DNA of 64,000 bases, taken from Leptodontidium sp. MPI-SDFR-AT-0119 (lineage: Eukaryota > Ascomycota > Leotiomycetes > Helotiales > Leptodontidiaceae). The position numbers were made by a program, and so were the translations under genes. Every line of letters begins with the position of its first letter. The stretch's first letter is position 1. Where the stretch lies: NCBI GenBank assembly GCA_020726505.1, contig JAHLEZ010000018.1, forward strand, positions 62,001 through 126,000, written 5' to 3'. Under the pieces are notes generated by a model. That model made no database searches. It worked only from the letters and a program-made list of their open reading frames with translations, and was not told the DNA's origin. This document shows, one piece after another, positions 49,002 through 59,721 of this stretch.

Positions 49002-49202
49002 TCTAGGGAGTGATTGCTGTGAGCGAGAACATCTTCATACTTCGTAGATGTACAGTACCGTTGTCGAAAGGACAAGTTGCACGACGCAGGGGTCCGTGCG
49101 CATCTGGCACATGAGAGAGCCTTTGGCCTTGTGGAAGTTCAAAAGATGTCACCGTTCAATTAAGAAATGTACCAATCAGCCGTTACAATAATAATCATAT
49201 GC

Positions 49203-50098
49203 TCACTTTCCTCCAAAACTGATTCCACTGACTCCGCCATTGATGATCCCAGCGTTAAAGCCCGAGGAATTATCACCGAACGTCACGGTGATTGAACCGC
49301 TCTGGCTCTGGCTCGCCGCGGCTTTCACAACAGCTTCTTCCTGCGACTTAGGCAACAGCTCGCTCAGCAGCTTCTGCGACGCTTTTACCCCGTTGACTTC
49401 TTCTTCAAGTTGTCGCAATGCCTCAGTTTTGCCTTCTGCCGGTGTAACTGCTTCCTCATCATCGTCGCTGAGGTTCATCTCTTCCACCTTGCTCTCCAAC
49501 ACTATGAGCTGCTTATCCGCCGTGGTAATAGCACCCTTGACCTCATCCTGCTTTGTAGATATTGTCTTCTTTATCTCTTCCGTGATATGGCTATTGCGGA
49601 CAGAGCTGTACCTGTAGGAAGGTTAGTCCATCCTCTACACTACATGGGCCGAACTGGAGATACCCACAAGGTTGCAACACCGACGATGAGGTTAATGGCG
49701 AGCTTACAGCTTTGAAGCTGCTCCGACATGGCTTTAACTTGGTCTTTCTTAAAGAATCCCACATTTGCTCGGTCTAGCCATGCTAGCTTTCCATCTTCTG
49801 AGTGCCGAGTCCACTTCTGGAGATCGGCCCTGAAAAGGTTGCATGCTTGCGTGCTGCTGCTAATCGTTGTCTCTGCCTGCTCAGCTACGCCTGCCCCAAG
49901 CAAGCCCCATTCTCTCTCCTCTACACTTTGGAGCAATTCAAGTGCCGCACCGACAGAGCGCACATCTTCTACCAGGCGCTTGACGGTTTTAGGTGCGTCT
50001 TTGAGCTGCTGTAGATCTTCTAGAAGTAGTCGTGTGCCGTGCAAGGCTGGCCCAACAATACCCACGATACTAGCGGTAATACTGAGAGGATCGGCCAT
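49203..50098 (-). CDS. HeLo-like domain protein with C-terminal amyloid motif
   Basis: Candidate execution protein of fungal regulated cell death. ATG at 50098; exon 1 to 49668, intron 49612-49667 (56 bp, GTGGGT..ACAG), exon 2 49611-49203; 279 aa. Residues 1-140 match the N-terminal helical domain of fungal STAND partners (MADPLSITASIVGIVGPALH, with glycine-spaced hydrophobic helix 1). Residues 145-230 are predicted coiled and acidic. The tail, residues 255-276, reads FGDNSSGFNAGIINGGVSGI, a Gly/Asn/Ile/Phe pattern like the PP (RHIM-related) amyloid motif. The divergent NLR gene carries the same motif at its N-terminus, the arrangement of HELLP with PNT1. Membrane disruption on activation is inferred from HELLP. 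All exons are intact. The motif class could also be another fungal amyloid motif. Confidence 0.85.
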
Positions 50099-50294
50099 TT
50101 GTGTTGTTAAAACAGGCGGGAGTGTAAGTAAAACGAAGGATCCAAACCTTGAGTTGGGCTGAGGCTTTGGAGGCGCCGTTCAATCAATCCGATTGGGGGT
50201 CCCTCAAGCCATTGCGGCTGAAATATGGCGAACAACATCGACACACTCAGCTGCTGTCGACCCTTCGTCGTCAAACTACTTCTACTCTACCGCG
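50099..50294. promoter_or_regulatory. shared divergent promoter of the HeLo-like/NLR pair
   Basis: Only 196 bp separate the two start codons, so the genes must share control DNA, and co-expression is likely. No clear TATA box is seen. Confidence 0.6.
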
Positions 50295-52932
50295 ATGGCA
50301 TCCGCGATATCTTTTAGCGACGCCAACGCCGGCTTCCAAGCCGGAATAATCAACGGTTCGGCCAATGTTGTTTTCAATGCTCCTCCTGGTAAGTTGCAAG
50401 GGTCTAAGCTGACCGGCGCTAATGACGGCCCCTCCCAGAGCGACTAGAGACCCCACCGAACCCGTCGGTCGTCATACCCTTTAGCCGCGACACAGACTTT
50501 GTCGAGCGAGGGACAATACTTGATCAGATCCATCGGAAATGTGCTGTCTCAGGGTCCCGAACCGCGCTCGTTGGCCTAGGCGGCGTGGGGTAAGTGCGAA
50601 CGCTTCGGTCAGTACAGCTGGCTAACTGCTGCAAAGCAAGTCGCAACTCGCCATCGAATACGCGTATCGAACTCGAGACCGCTCGTCGGAGACGTGGGTT
50701 TTCTGGGTCCACGCAAGCAATGCCGGCCGGTTTGAGCAGAGCTTTCGAGATATTGCAGACCGTGTCAAGATATTTGAGCGGCAGAATCCAACGGCCAATA
50801 TTTTCCAGCTCGTGCACGACTGGCTGAGCGATGATGGGAGGAAGTGGGTTCTTATACTAGACAATGTGGATGATGCTGGTTTCCTTGTAACGACTCAAAA
50901 CACCGATCAAGATGGGCAAACGAATAGCACCGGAAGTGTGGAGGTACGACCACTCGTGGAATATCTCCCGCAATGCCCGAATGGATCAATTCTCATCACA
51001 ACACGAAGCAAAAGCGCTGCTCTGAAGCTGGTTGAACAACGCAACATTATTGCAGTTGAACCGATGGATAGGGCAGATGGGCTAGCGCTCTTTGAGAAGA
51101 AGCTAGGCTGGCACGACGACGGCGGGGACATTGTTGAGCTTACCACGGCACTCGAGTTTATGCCTCTCGCTATTGTCCAGGCTGCTGCTTACATCTCTCA
51201 AAGAATGCCGCGCTATTCTATACAGCAGTACCTTCAAGACTTTCAAAAGAGCGATCGCAAGAGAACGAGTCTCCTTAACCACCCGGGCGAACAGCTGCGT
51301 CGAGATCGGGAGGCGAAGAACTCTATTATTATTACATGGCAGATATCGTTCGACCACATCCGTGAGATACGACCATCAGCTGCTGATTTGTTGTCGCTTA
51401 TGAGTTTTTTTGACCGGCAAGGAATCCCCGAGGCTCTACTTCGGAGTCAAGACGAGCAGCGCAACTCGCAGCAAGACCAGAAAGAGAGCAACGACGATAG
51501 TCCTACTAATAACGATACTTATTATAGTAACGACGATGAAGATGACACAGCACAGTCAAGCTTAAGTGATGGATTTGAAGAAGATGTCTTGGCCCTACGC
51601 AATTACTCGTTCATCTCTGTTAATACGGACGGCACAACCTTCGAAATGCACGGACTGGTACAGCTAGCAACGCGAGAATGGCTCAAAGCCCACAAGCAGC
51701 AAGAGCGGTGGAAACAGCAGTTTATCAGGAACCTTAATAAAGAGCTTCCAACGGGAGAGTACGAAAATTGGGTAACGTGTCAAGCGCTTTTCCCGCACGC
51801 ACAATCGGCAGCAGCACAGCGGCCGGAGGAGGAAGATTCATTAAGAGACTGGGCTTTAATTCTCTACAAGGCTGCATGGTACGCGTGGCAAATGGGGAAA
51901 TGGGTAGAGGCGGAGAAGATGTCGGTTCAGGCAATGAAAGTTTTTACGAGGATTCTCGGTCGAGAGCATAAGAATACGTTGAATAGTATGATAATGGTGG
52001 GCTTGGTGTATAAGCTTAGGGGCCGATGGGACGCTGCCGAAAAGCTAGAGGTGGAAGTGATGGAGACTTACGAGAGACTCGGAGCGGACGATCCAGACAC
52101 GCTGACTAGCATGGCCAACCTAGCGTCGACGTACAGGTATCAAGGCCGGTGGGACGCTGCTGAAGAACTGGACCTGCAAGTGGTGGAGACAAGCAAGAAG
52201 AAACTCGGCGCGGACCATCCTTCCACGCTGATCTGTATGAATAACTTAGCGGCAACGTACAGGGATCAAGGCCGGTGGGACGCTGCTGAAGAACTGGACC
52301 TGCAAGTGATGGAGACTCGCAAGAAGAAACTCAGCGCGGACCATCCTTCCACGCTGACCAGCATGGCCAGCCTAGCGTTGACGTATACGAATCAAGGCCG
52401 GTGGAACGTTGCCGAAGAGCTGTTTGTGCAAGTGATAGAGACGAGCAAGAAGAAACTTAGTGCGGACCATCCAGACACGCTGACCAGCATGGCCAACCTA
52501 GCGTCGATGTATAGGAATCAAGGCCGGTGGGATGCTGCCGAAGAGCTAGAGGTGCAAGTGATGGAGACGAGCAAGAAGAAACTCGGTGCGGATCATCCAG
52601 ACACGCTAACCAGCATGAATAACCTAGCGGTAACGTACGGGAAGCAAGGCCGGTGGGACGCTGCCGAAGAGCTGTTTGTGCAAGTGATGGAGACTCGCAA
52701 GAAGAAACTTGGTGCGGACCATCCAGACACGCTGACCAGCATAGCCAACCTAGCATTTACGTGGAAAGGAACCGGCAGAGAAACCGAAGCTATAAGAATC
52801 ATGGAGGAATGTGTACGATCCCGGCAACGTGTCTTGGGAGTTAATCATCCTAATACCCTATCATCCTGCATGGCTTTAGCTACATGGAAGGCCGAGCAAG
52901 ACGACGTTGTATTTATTAGTCCAAAGGGCTAG
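50295..52932 (+). CDS. NLR: amyloid motif, NB-ARC, TPR repeats (PNT1-like)
   Basis: STAND/NLR receptor, 846 aa. Exons 50295-50388, 50439-50589, 50637-52932; introns 50 and 47 bp, GT..AG. Residues 6-28 hold the motif FSDANAGFQAGIINGSANVV, then PPERLETPP made by the first splice. NB-ARC: Walker A GLGGVGKS at 77-84 (the second intron cuts its last Gly codon), Walker B VLILDNVDD near 153-161, ITTRS near 202, a GLPLA-like MPLAIVQAAAYI near 257. An acidic low-complexity insert lies around 360-390. TPRs of the kinesin-light-chain type fill about 505-830. Start choice: the ATG at 50295 directly precedes the motif. By analogy with PNT1, ligand sensing by the TPRs would oligomerise the NB-ARC and template amyloid folding in the neighbour. 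No lesion seen. Confidence 0.9.
52036..52788 (+). repeat. 126-bp tandem repeats encoding 42-aa TPR units
   Basis: Units start at 52036 (123 bp), 52159, 52285, 52411, 52537 and 52663 (126 bp each). They are much more alike than folding requires, sharing GRWDAAEEL, VQVMET and KKKLGADHPDTLTSM. More diverged units precede and follow, so the domain has about eight. Near-identical repeats are a known feature of fungal NLRs and allow rapid unit exchange. Confidence 0.93.
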
Positions 52933-53505
52933 AGATGATTAGATTAACTTAATCGATTTGTGAAGCATTTACTGTACAGTAGTACTGTACTCCGATATTA
53001 AAGGTGTTAGCCGGAAATCTTTAGAAATTCAGCTATATATTGAAGCAAAGCATAAAGGCCGCATAGGTGCTATCAGCAAATGGCACGTGCCGCTAGCTCT
53101 TGAGGTCTTAATTTTTAGGCACGAGAGTAAGCATCCGCCGACATCGGCTAATCCTCAGGCGTTCACGTGATATCAGGTGAGATTTAAGCGAGCACAAGGG
53201 TCAGTGCGCATAAAATGTGGGTCAAAAAATAAAATCATTGGTTGTTCCGACTGAAGCCGATTTCGAACCCTACTATAAAGGCCCTTAGTTTATCTCCAGG
53301 TTTTAGATCGCCCTTAATAAAATCCTCGAAACCAAGAGATAATTGTTTATTACCAATTACTTATAAATCAATAATTAAATCGAAGTTTTTAACTAGTACT
53401 TATAAAGACAACTTAAATTATTTATTATATATTACTAAGACGATTAATATGTGAGGCCGCTATCACACGTGATTGCTGTCTTTACACGGGTACTTAAACA
53501 AAGAC
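52933..53505. other. intergenic with possible small inverted-repeat element
   Basis: An AT-rich block at about 53163-53472 begins TCACGTGATA and ends TATCACACGTGA, imperfect inverted repeats. It might be a miniature transposon, but no target duplication is clear. Confidence 0.3.
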
Positions 53506-54150
53506 ATGGGCGTTGATGCTGCTGCTGCTGCGGCGGGGATATTGGTAGCACAAACCGCTGATATCCTGAAGCAGGGCAGTCGAGATGCAGTATCAATAGA
53601 AACAGCGCCGGATAAGACAGAGGAAACTGCGACAGAAGCTTCCGAATCTACAGCAGAGGAGCGGCCACCACGACGTCTAGGAGCCTATGCATATGTACCT
53701 GAATCAGCCCCTTTCTCAGCTAAACTATCCGAAAAGGAAATTGCCGCTATTGAGGTATAACAATTACCGTACGGAATAGCACCAATCAAACAGGAGCGAT
53801 CAATCGTTAAGTCTACCTTTCAGAACCCAGGAACGAAGACTCTTGAGCTCCTCGAGTCAGCAAACGGTGAGATGAATCTCGACACCGGATTCTCTTTCGA
53901 CGTTGTCACGAATAACACCGTATCTGGCATCTTCTCATTCTTTGCAGAAGTATCCGAAGCTCCAATAGAAAGCTTCCAGCAGCTGATCTTCATTCCAACA
54001 TGGGAAAATTGTTCCGGGGCACGAGCCACCAAGGTGATGGGTGAGTCCCTTTGGAAGAAGTTGAAGAAAGTTCTTCAGACAGGATACGAGCAGGCGCGGA
54101 AGAACGAGCCCGGGGAGATGGAATTCCAAATTATGGTGCAAATGGGATAG
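53506..54150 (+). pseudogene. unidentified protein, one in-frame TAA
   Basis: ATG at 53506. A single frame of 214 codons reaches TAG at 54148-54150, interrupted only by TAA at 53758-53760; the sequence is protein-like on both sides (PPRRLGAYAYVPESAPFSAK before; PYGIAPIKQERSIVKSTFQN and QLIFIPTWENCSGARATKVM after). CAA to TAA is the simplest cause. N-terminus Ala-rich, then acidic Glu/Thr/Ser-rich. No family recognised. It lies 573 bp after the NLR in the same orientation; whether it belongs to that locus is unknown. An intron bridging the stop was not evident. Confidence 0.55.
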
Positions 54151-54569
54151 TGGGGCGCTCAACGATGCCTGTTTACTGTTCGGTGATATCACAGACGTCG
54201 TGATTTATGACTTCTTTTGACAAAATGGAGGCGGCGTGGAGTTCGACCTTTGATTTGCAATCTGTTTTACGTTGAGGGTGTTCTTCCAAGTTTTGGTCTA
54301 CGGAGGGTGGTGGCAGCTACAATAGTCTGTCTGGAATATCACTTGGTTTGAGGTCGACTTCGTTCACAGAATACATAAACAACAAGACGAGATACTTGAA
54401 AGCACATGAAACTGGACACAGGGATATCAACTGAGCCTGAATGATTCCGTATCCGATTGATGTGAGCCTTTATTGTGGTCAAATGCTGAGCTCGCTTACC
54501 ACTGCTGCTGTATTAAGTTACCCCGCAAAAAGTCGGCAGTATGAACAGACCTCGGAACATTTGACCACC
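54151..54569. other. intergenic, upstream of crotonase gene
   Basis: No gene seen. Confidence 0.4.
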
Positions 54570-54575
54570 TATAAA
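54570..54575 (+). promoter_or_regulatory. TATA box of crotonase gene
   Basis: TATAAA 66 bases before the ATG at 54636. Its position argues that the longer open frame, with an ATG at 54441, is not the true start. Confidence 0.5.
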
Positions 54576-54635
54576 CCCTTCTCTCAACATTGTTCTTCTT
54601 CAAACAGTACATGGCCTGGCTTTTTATCGGATACT

Positions 54636-55490
54636 ATGGATAACTCCAAATCAGACCCCGAGCCAAATGCAGTATTGGTCGATAAGTCTCCAGACGGTAT
54701 CACAACAATAACCCTCAACCGCCCTCAAAAGAGAAACGCCGTGAACGGTGCCACAGCCAAGAAGCTCACTCAAGCATTCTTAGCTTTCGAGTCTGACCCA
54801 GCTCAAAAGGTCTGCGTGTTCCATGGTGCAAACGGGACATTTTGCGCTGGGTACGATCTTCAGGAACTTGATAGGTCCAGCACCGACGGACCCAGAACGG
54901 AGGATTCGATTACATATCATGGACCTGTCCACGGCCGCAACATCGGCCCAATGGGCCCATCCAGGATGCAGATCCGTAAGCCAGTTATCAGTGCAGTGTC
55001 AGGATATGCCGTGGCGGGCGGTTTGGAGCTCAGCTTGATTGGTGACATGCGTGTGGTTGAAGAGGATGCAGTTTTTGGGGTCTTCTGCAGACGGTGGGGT
55101 GTCCCGTTGATCGACGGCGGAACGGTGCGTCTGCAAGCAGTCGTGGGTCTAGGAAGAGCTTTGGATATGATTTTGACTGGCCGTCCAGTGGGAGCACAAG
55201 AGGCTCTTTCTTTTGGCCTTGCAAACCGCGTGGTTCCCAAGGGGAAGGCGTTGGAGGAGGCGCAAGGCATCGCGAGACAGTTGCTTGCCTTTCCTCAGGG
55301 ATGTATGAATCTTGATCGAAACTCCTGCTATAATGCAGCTTATGATGCAGTATCCTTTGAGGGGGCACTTGCTTTCGAGTACGACCAAGGTGTGCAGGTT
55401 TTGGGGTCCGAGAGCAAGAATGGCGCTGCTCGGTTTGCAGGTGGTGATGGGAGGCATGGAGAATTTGGCCTTGGAAAGGCCAAATTGTGA
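54636..55490 (+). CDS. enoyl-CoA hydratase/isomerase (crotonase) family protein
   Basis: Acts on acyl-CoA thioesters. Single exon, 284 aa from the ATG at 54636, normal for the family; an in-frame ATG at 54441 would add 65 unconserved residues ahead of a TATA box. Crotonase features: ITTITLNRPQKRNAVNG near residue 22, oxyanion-hole segment GTFCAGYDLQEL near 67, second oxyanion/active segment SGYAVAGGLELSLIGDMR near 122-140 with Glu about 131, then RRWGVPLIDGG, where hydratases usually have a Glu near GxPE. The change at that second catalytic position suggests an activity other than classic hydratase. No clear peroxisomal or mitochondrial signal. The gene is intact. Confidence 0.88.
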   Translation: MDNSKSDPEPNAVLVDKSPDGITTITLNRPQKRNAVNGATAKKLTQAFLAFESDPAQKVCVFHGANGTFCAGYDLQELDRSSTDGPRTEDSITYHGPVHGRNIGPMGPSRMQIRKPVISAVSGYAVAGGLELSLIGDMRVVEEDAVFGVFCRRWGVPLIDGGTVRLQAVVGLGRALDMILTGRPVGAQEALSFGLANRVVPKGKALEEAQGIARQLLAFPQGCMNLDRNSCYNAAYDAVSFEGALAFEYDQGVQVLGSESKNGAARFAGGDGRHGEFGLGKAKL

Positions 55491-57257
55491 ATTTATCATT
55501 CGACAGGCGTTTAAGACGTTTAGTGTTTCTCCGAAGGATAGCCTAGAAAGTTTATTTCAATTTACTTGGGCTACTAGTTCTACCTTGAGTCGCTTGTTGG
55601 AGTCATGACATTACCATGCAGTACAGACTATTCCCAGCTGAATTGAAGAGGAATCAAGACGAATGGTACCCTGGAATTCAACCTTCGTTCACCTCAAATA
55701 GCAGAGTTTAGCGGATGGCAAAATGGCATGATTGACTTCTTGCACAACACCCTTCGAGCTACATTATCACTTGCAGTTCGCGTTTGGTGGTATCCGTACT
55801 TTCCCATACTACAAGGATCGTCATGCTGCCATGATACTCCTCGAACCGTCCAGTGAGTAAAACCAGCGATGATGGTCTAGCCTATTCAACTTCCACAAAA
55901 CCCATCTCCCTCAACCACTTCTACATTAATAGTACGCCTCACTAAATAGTGCCTGAACTTCCAGCAAATTCGAATCCACAGCTTATGAAGGGCCAGAAGC
56001 ACGAAACCTACCTCCGAACCACCACAGGTATCCTCGTCTTCGTGTCTGCTATGAACCGTGTAATTATCCAGCTGCAAGAAAGATCTGGTTTTATACATCT
56101 GCAGTAACTGGCTCCTGCCTGCGATACAGAACCTCCAAAAATAGAATACGCTACGACAGAATAGCTCAACCTCAATCAAACCTTGGGCATGCAACTCCCA
56201 AACCTCAATTCGATAACCAAACACACAACCAACCCTACAGTACTCGAGAAAGACGGCGCGAAAAGAAGAAGACGAAAACCACCATTGATTGCCTGGACGA
56301 GAACCTTCTTCGGGCCAAGTTGAGACTATATAAAACAGGGCACGAGTAGAGAAACGAGCAAATTCGTTGGGTACTGTACATATCAAGCGCCACCGTCTGC
56401 AAAATGGTCTGGTTTTCACCACCAGGTCCCTTGGACATGCAGAATATGCAGTTATGACCCCTAAATGGGGTCGAGTTCGTGGTACAGGGGAAGGCACTTA
56501 CTCTCCATCCCTTCCTTCACCGCCCTATGATGATGACCTCTCACTACATGATATATAAAAGAAAAAGAAAAGCAAAGGAACAGCGGAATCTCAAATCGAC
56601 AACTAAAATTCCAGATCTACTCCCACAATTCCACAACTCAGGGCTGGGGCTCCAATGAACATGAACAACAGCAGCGTCTTCACCGCAAAAGAAGAAAAGA
56701 CCTCCTCACGGTACTGTACGACTGCTGGCAAACTTACACTCGAACTCCCAACATGAGATGAATCTCCCTCCATAGGAGTTTTCCCAAACCCTCATAGATT
56801 GACCTGCCAGTTTTGTCTGTCTGTCCTGGAGCTCGAGTGAAGAAGAGTAGGATTAGGGGAGGGAGAAAAAACGTTCGGTTTATACCCCCGCCCCCTCTCG
56901 AAGATTCACATTCTTTTTACTCTTGTTGGAAGGGAAGGGCAGCAACTGAAGAGATATGAAATGGATAGATAGGAATGGATAGATAGGTAGTCAAGCTCGC
57001 TTCCCCAACAATTGCATGGTAGAATGACATGACGTAAAAGATAGGAGAGAGAAAAACATAAGAGGAAAATGGAAAGGGGGGTGTGCAAAGCGTCTATTGA
57101 GCTGGGTGTCTTGTTATCTTTCCTTCCCGCCCTGTTTCCTCTCTTTTATGGATCCTCGTCTATTCCTTTGCAAGCGAGTCTATACATAATACACAAAGTA
57201 TACAGTATCATACACCACGGGTCGTCCCCCCCTCCCAAAACCACACTACATCCCTAC
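55491..57257. other. 1.8 kb without a supported gene
   Basis: Convergent 3' regions of the crotonase and SCO1 genes. A 203-codon minus frame at 55886-56497 has improbable composition (many Arg, Cys, Phe, Trp) and no motif. AT-containing simple repeats (GGATAGATAG type) occur near 56960-56990. Confidence 0.5.
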
Positions 57258-58575
57258 CTACCTCCTCCCATTCCCCCAATCCCCCACATGCGCCAAAATA
57301 ATCTCCGCCGCCTGCTCAGGACTATGCTGTCTCCCAATGGCCTCAACAAAATCCCCCTCAGGATCCATCAAGTAGAAATAAATACTATGGTCGACCAGAT
57401 AGTCCTCACCTTGCTTCACGCCCGCCGGCGTGCTGAAATACACCCGGTACTTCTTACACACGTCCTTGATCTGCTCCCACGTGCCGGTGAGACCGACGAT
57501 GTCCTTGTGGAATTCAGAGAGGTATTCGGCGAGCACGGCGGGGGTGTCGCGCGCTGGGTCGCAGGTTATGAAGATGGGGAGGAGAGGAGGGAGGGAGGTT
57601 GATGTGAGGACTGGAGAGGCGTTTACGAGGTCGATCATTCGTGCCATCTTGTCGAGTTCTTCGGGGCAGATGTCGGGGCAGTGAGAGAAGCCGAAGTAGA
57701 CCTGTGCGGGTGGTTTGTTAGTATGGTTCTACTTCTCGAGTGTGTCTTCTCGTCTTCGCAATCTTCTTCGGTGCACATCTTGAATTTCTTCTCCTGGGAC
57801 TTCTTTCCCCCTCATTCGTTCACCGTTATAATTCCTCAACAACCCTCGACCCTCTCATCACCCCTCTCAGCACCTCTCGTCCACCCTCCCCTTCCCTCCC
57901 CCAAAACCCTAAACCCAAACCTCAAGAAGGGAAACCACAAACACTCACCAAGCTATACCGCCCCTTCATCCTCCCATCCCCCCACCCCTCCCCCCTCTGA
58001 TCCACAAGCTCAAACTCCCCACCAACCTTCGGCCTCCCAACCCCCTTCGCCGCCTCCGCCACCCGCTTGCGCTCCATGCGCGCCTTCTCGTAGCGGAAGT
58101 AGAAGATCAGACCCGCGCCCGAGGAGAGGAAGAGGAGTCCTGCTAGTGTGGAGAAGGGCTGTTGGTTTTGATCGATCCCGTTCGTTAGCTAGGTCTTTCA
58201 ATTTGGAAAAGGAACAGAAAGGGGAGAGAGGGGATAAGAAGGACCTACGCCAGATCTATATCGACTCTTCGCCTCCTGTACGGTTTTATATCCTCTCACG
58301 CCCACACTCGCACTCCCATTCACACTCCTCCCAATCCAATTCCCACCCCCCCGCACAGCTTGTAAACACCCCATCCCTAACCCATTCCCTCTCGCTCTCC
58401 TCGTGCTCGTTTCCATGCCCGCGCGAGTGATCGGCGTGGAAATAGACAGGTTCCTGCATCGCTGCTGCTGTACAGCTCGCCCCAACCCAGATCCCGATTG
58501 CGTGGATGCGGCAGTCCTCCCAGAGAAAGTGGTCGACAGCAAAGTCCGACGACTCGGTATCAATGATTTCGACAT
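57258..58575 (-). CDS. SCO1: SCO1, mitochondrial copper chaperone for cytochrome c oxidase
   Basis: Delivers copper to the CuA site of cytochrome oxidase subunit 2 in the mitochondrial inner membrane. ATG at 58575. Exons 58575-58249, 58158-57949, 57701-57258; introns 90 and 247 bp, all phase 0; 326 aa. Residues 1-100 are basic/Ser-rich, a mitochondrial presequence. The first splice joins KSRYRSG to PFSTLAG. A membrane segment follows (GLLFLSSGAGLIFYF, about 114-128). The second splice joins GRYSL to VYFGFSHCPDICPEE; copper ligands are Cys187, Cys191 and His284 (DYLVDHSIYFYL). Length and order are as in other fungal SCO1 proteins. A long plus-strand open frame at 57681-58430 is antisense to it and not a gene. 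Confidence 0.93.
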
Positions 58576-59721
58576 CTCTGCTTTATTCGTCCCCTCCCCT
58601 AATGCGTGCGAGCTTCGATTGGGGTATCGTGAAGGAAGGAAGGTTGCAAGTTGTAAGCAAGCTTGAAGTTCAATTCAAGTGGAGTGATGGATGGATCACC
58701 AAATCAACATTTGAAAGCTTGGACTGGGCTGGGCTAGGCTGAGCCGGAGCGGTGGGATGTTATTCCGTACTGAGCTGCCAGAGGCGAGTGAGTGGGTTCT
58801 CAGCCTCGTCATTTTCAGCCTTTCTGTGTGACCTCACTCACTCATCTTCTTCACTTCCTTCACTCCATTTCCACTTCACCCTCTACACCGTTCTCAACCA
58901 TCTCACTTCCTTTTGCTCGAAGTTAATTTAGGAGTTATCACATTGTATACTCGACCTGAATAGCCTCATTCTCAAAAATTCAAAACTCACATCCTCGCCT
59001 ACACAACAACTCAAATCAAAGCCAGCCAAAGCCAGTAGTCAATCTACAGTAAAAAGTCTCTCACATTATTTATTCCACTCTCCTTATCTCTATACGAGAA
59101 GAAAGGAAGGAAAAAGAAGTATCTACCACACCATACCAGACCACGCCACGCCAGAAAATATGCACAACAGATGCACCCACAGAAACAAAATGCCTCCCTC
59201 CATTCACCCCTATCCATCCGTACCACATATTCCTACAGGACAAAACGCCTTTCTCTCACAACATATTCCTCTTCTGCTCCGCTTTACCCGGAAACCAACA
59301 ACAAAGAAAGCCGAACTCGACGATCGAAAGCAAATAGAAAAGAAGATGCTCGCTCGCTCGCTATCTCTCCATTCTCTCTCTCGTCACAGATCGATCAAAC
59401 AACCCAATCTGGGTCGGCTCTCCAGATCAAATACGCCATCATCCCATCTCTCGACCAACATGACAACAAGCACATACAAAATTCGCAAATTAACCGAGCC
59501 CCATACATAGACAGTAATTCTTTTTCTTTTCCGTTCATTCTCCGGACACCGCAACACCGAAGACGCCATACAGATGCTGTGCTTTCTCTTCTCTCGCTTG
59601 CTTCTTCACGCTAGAAATCAAGCTCTAGGTAGTTTTTGTGAGTGATGTTTCGTACAACACTCGATAAATGTCGCTTCTCAATCAGAGCTTCGATAGGAGA
59701 AACAGGTCAAGTCTCGGTAGT
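58576..59721. other. intergenic between SCO1 and coiled-coil gene
   Basis: Upstream region of SCO1 and 3' region of the next gene. Overlapping plus frames near 59160-59614 are Ser/Thr/His-rich without motifs and probably chance. Confidence 0.4.

Noticed and set aside
53230..53290. tRNA-like TTCGAACCC string
   Set aside because: No cloverleaf partner stems around it; lies in AT-rich relic DNA. No tRNA or rRNA gene was found anywhere in the window.
54441..54635. 65-codon N-terminal extension of the crotonase
   Set aside because: It precedes a TATA box at 54570 and adds no conserved sequence; the ATG at 54636 gives a normal-length protein.
55886..56497. 203-codon minus-strand open frame
   Set aside because: Composition rich in Arg, Cys, Trp and Phe, no motif, probable 3' region of other genes.
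57681..58430. 249-codon plus-strand open frame
   Set aside because: Antisense to SCO1 exons and introns; Pro/Ser/His-rich artefact of CT-rich introns.
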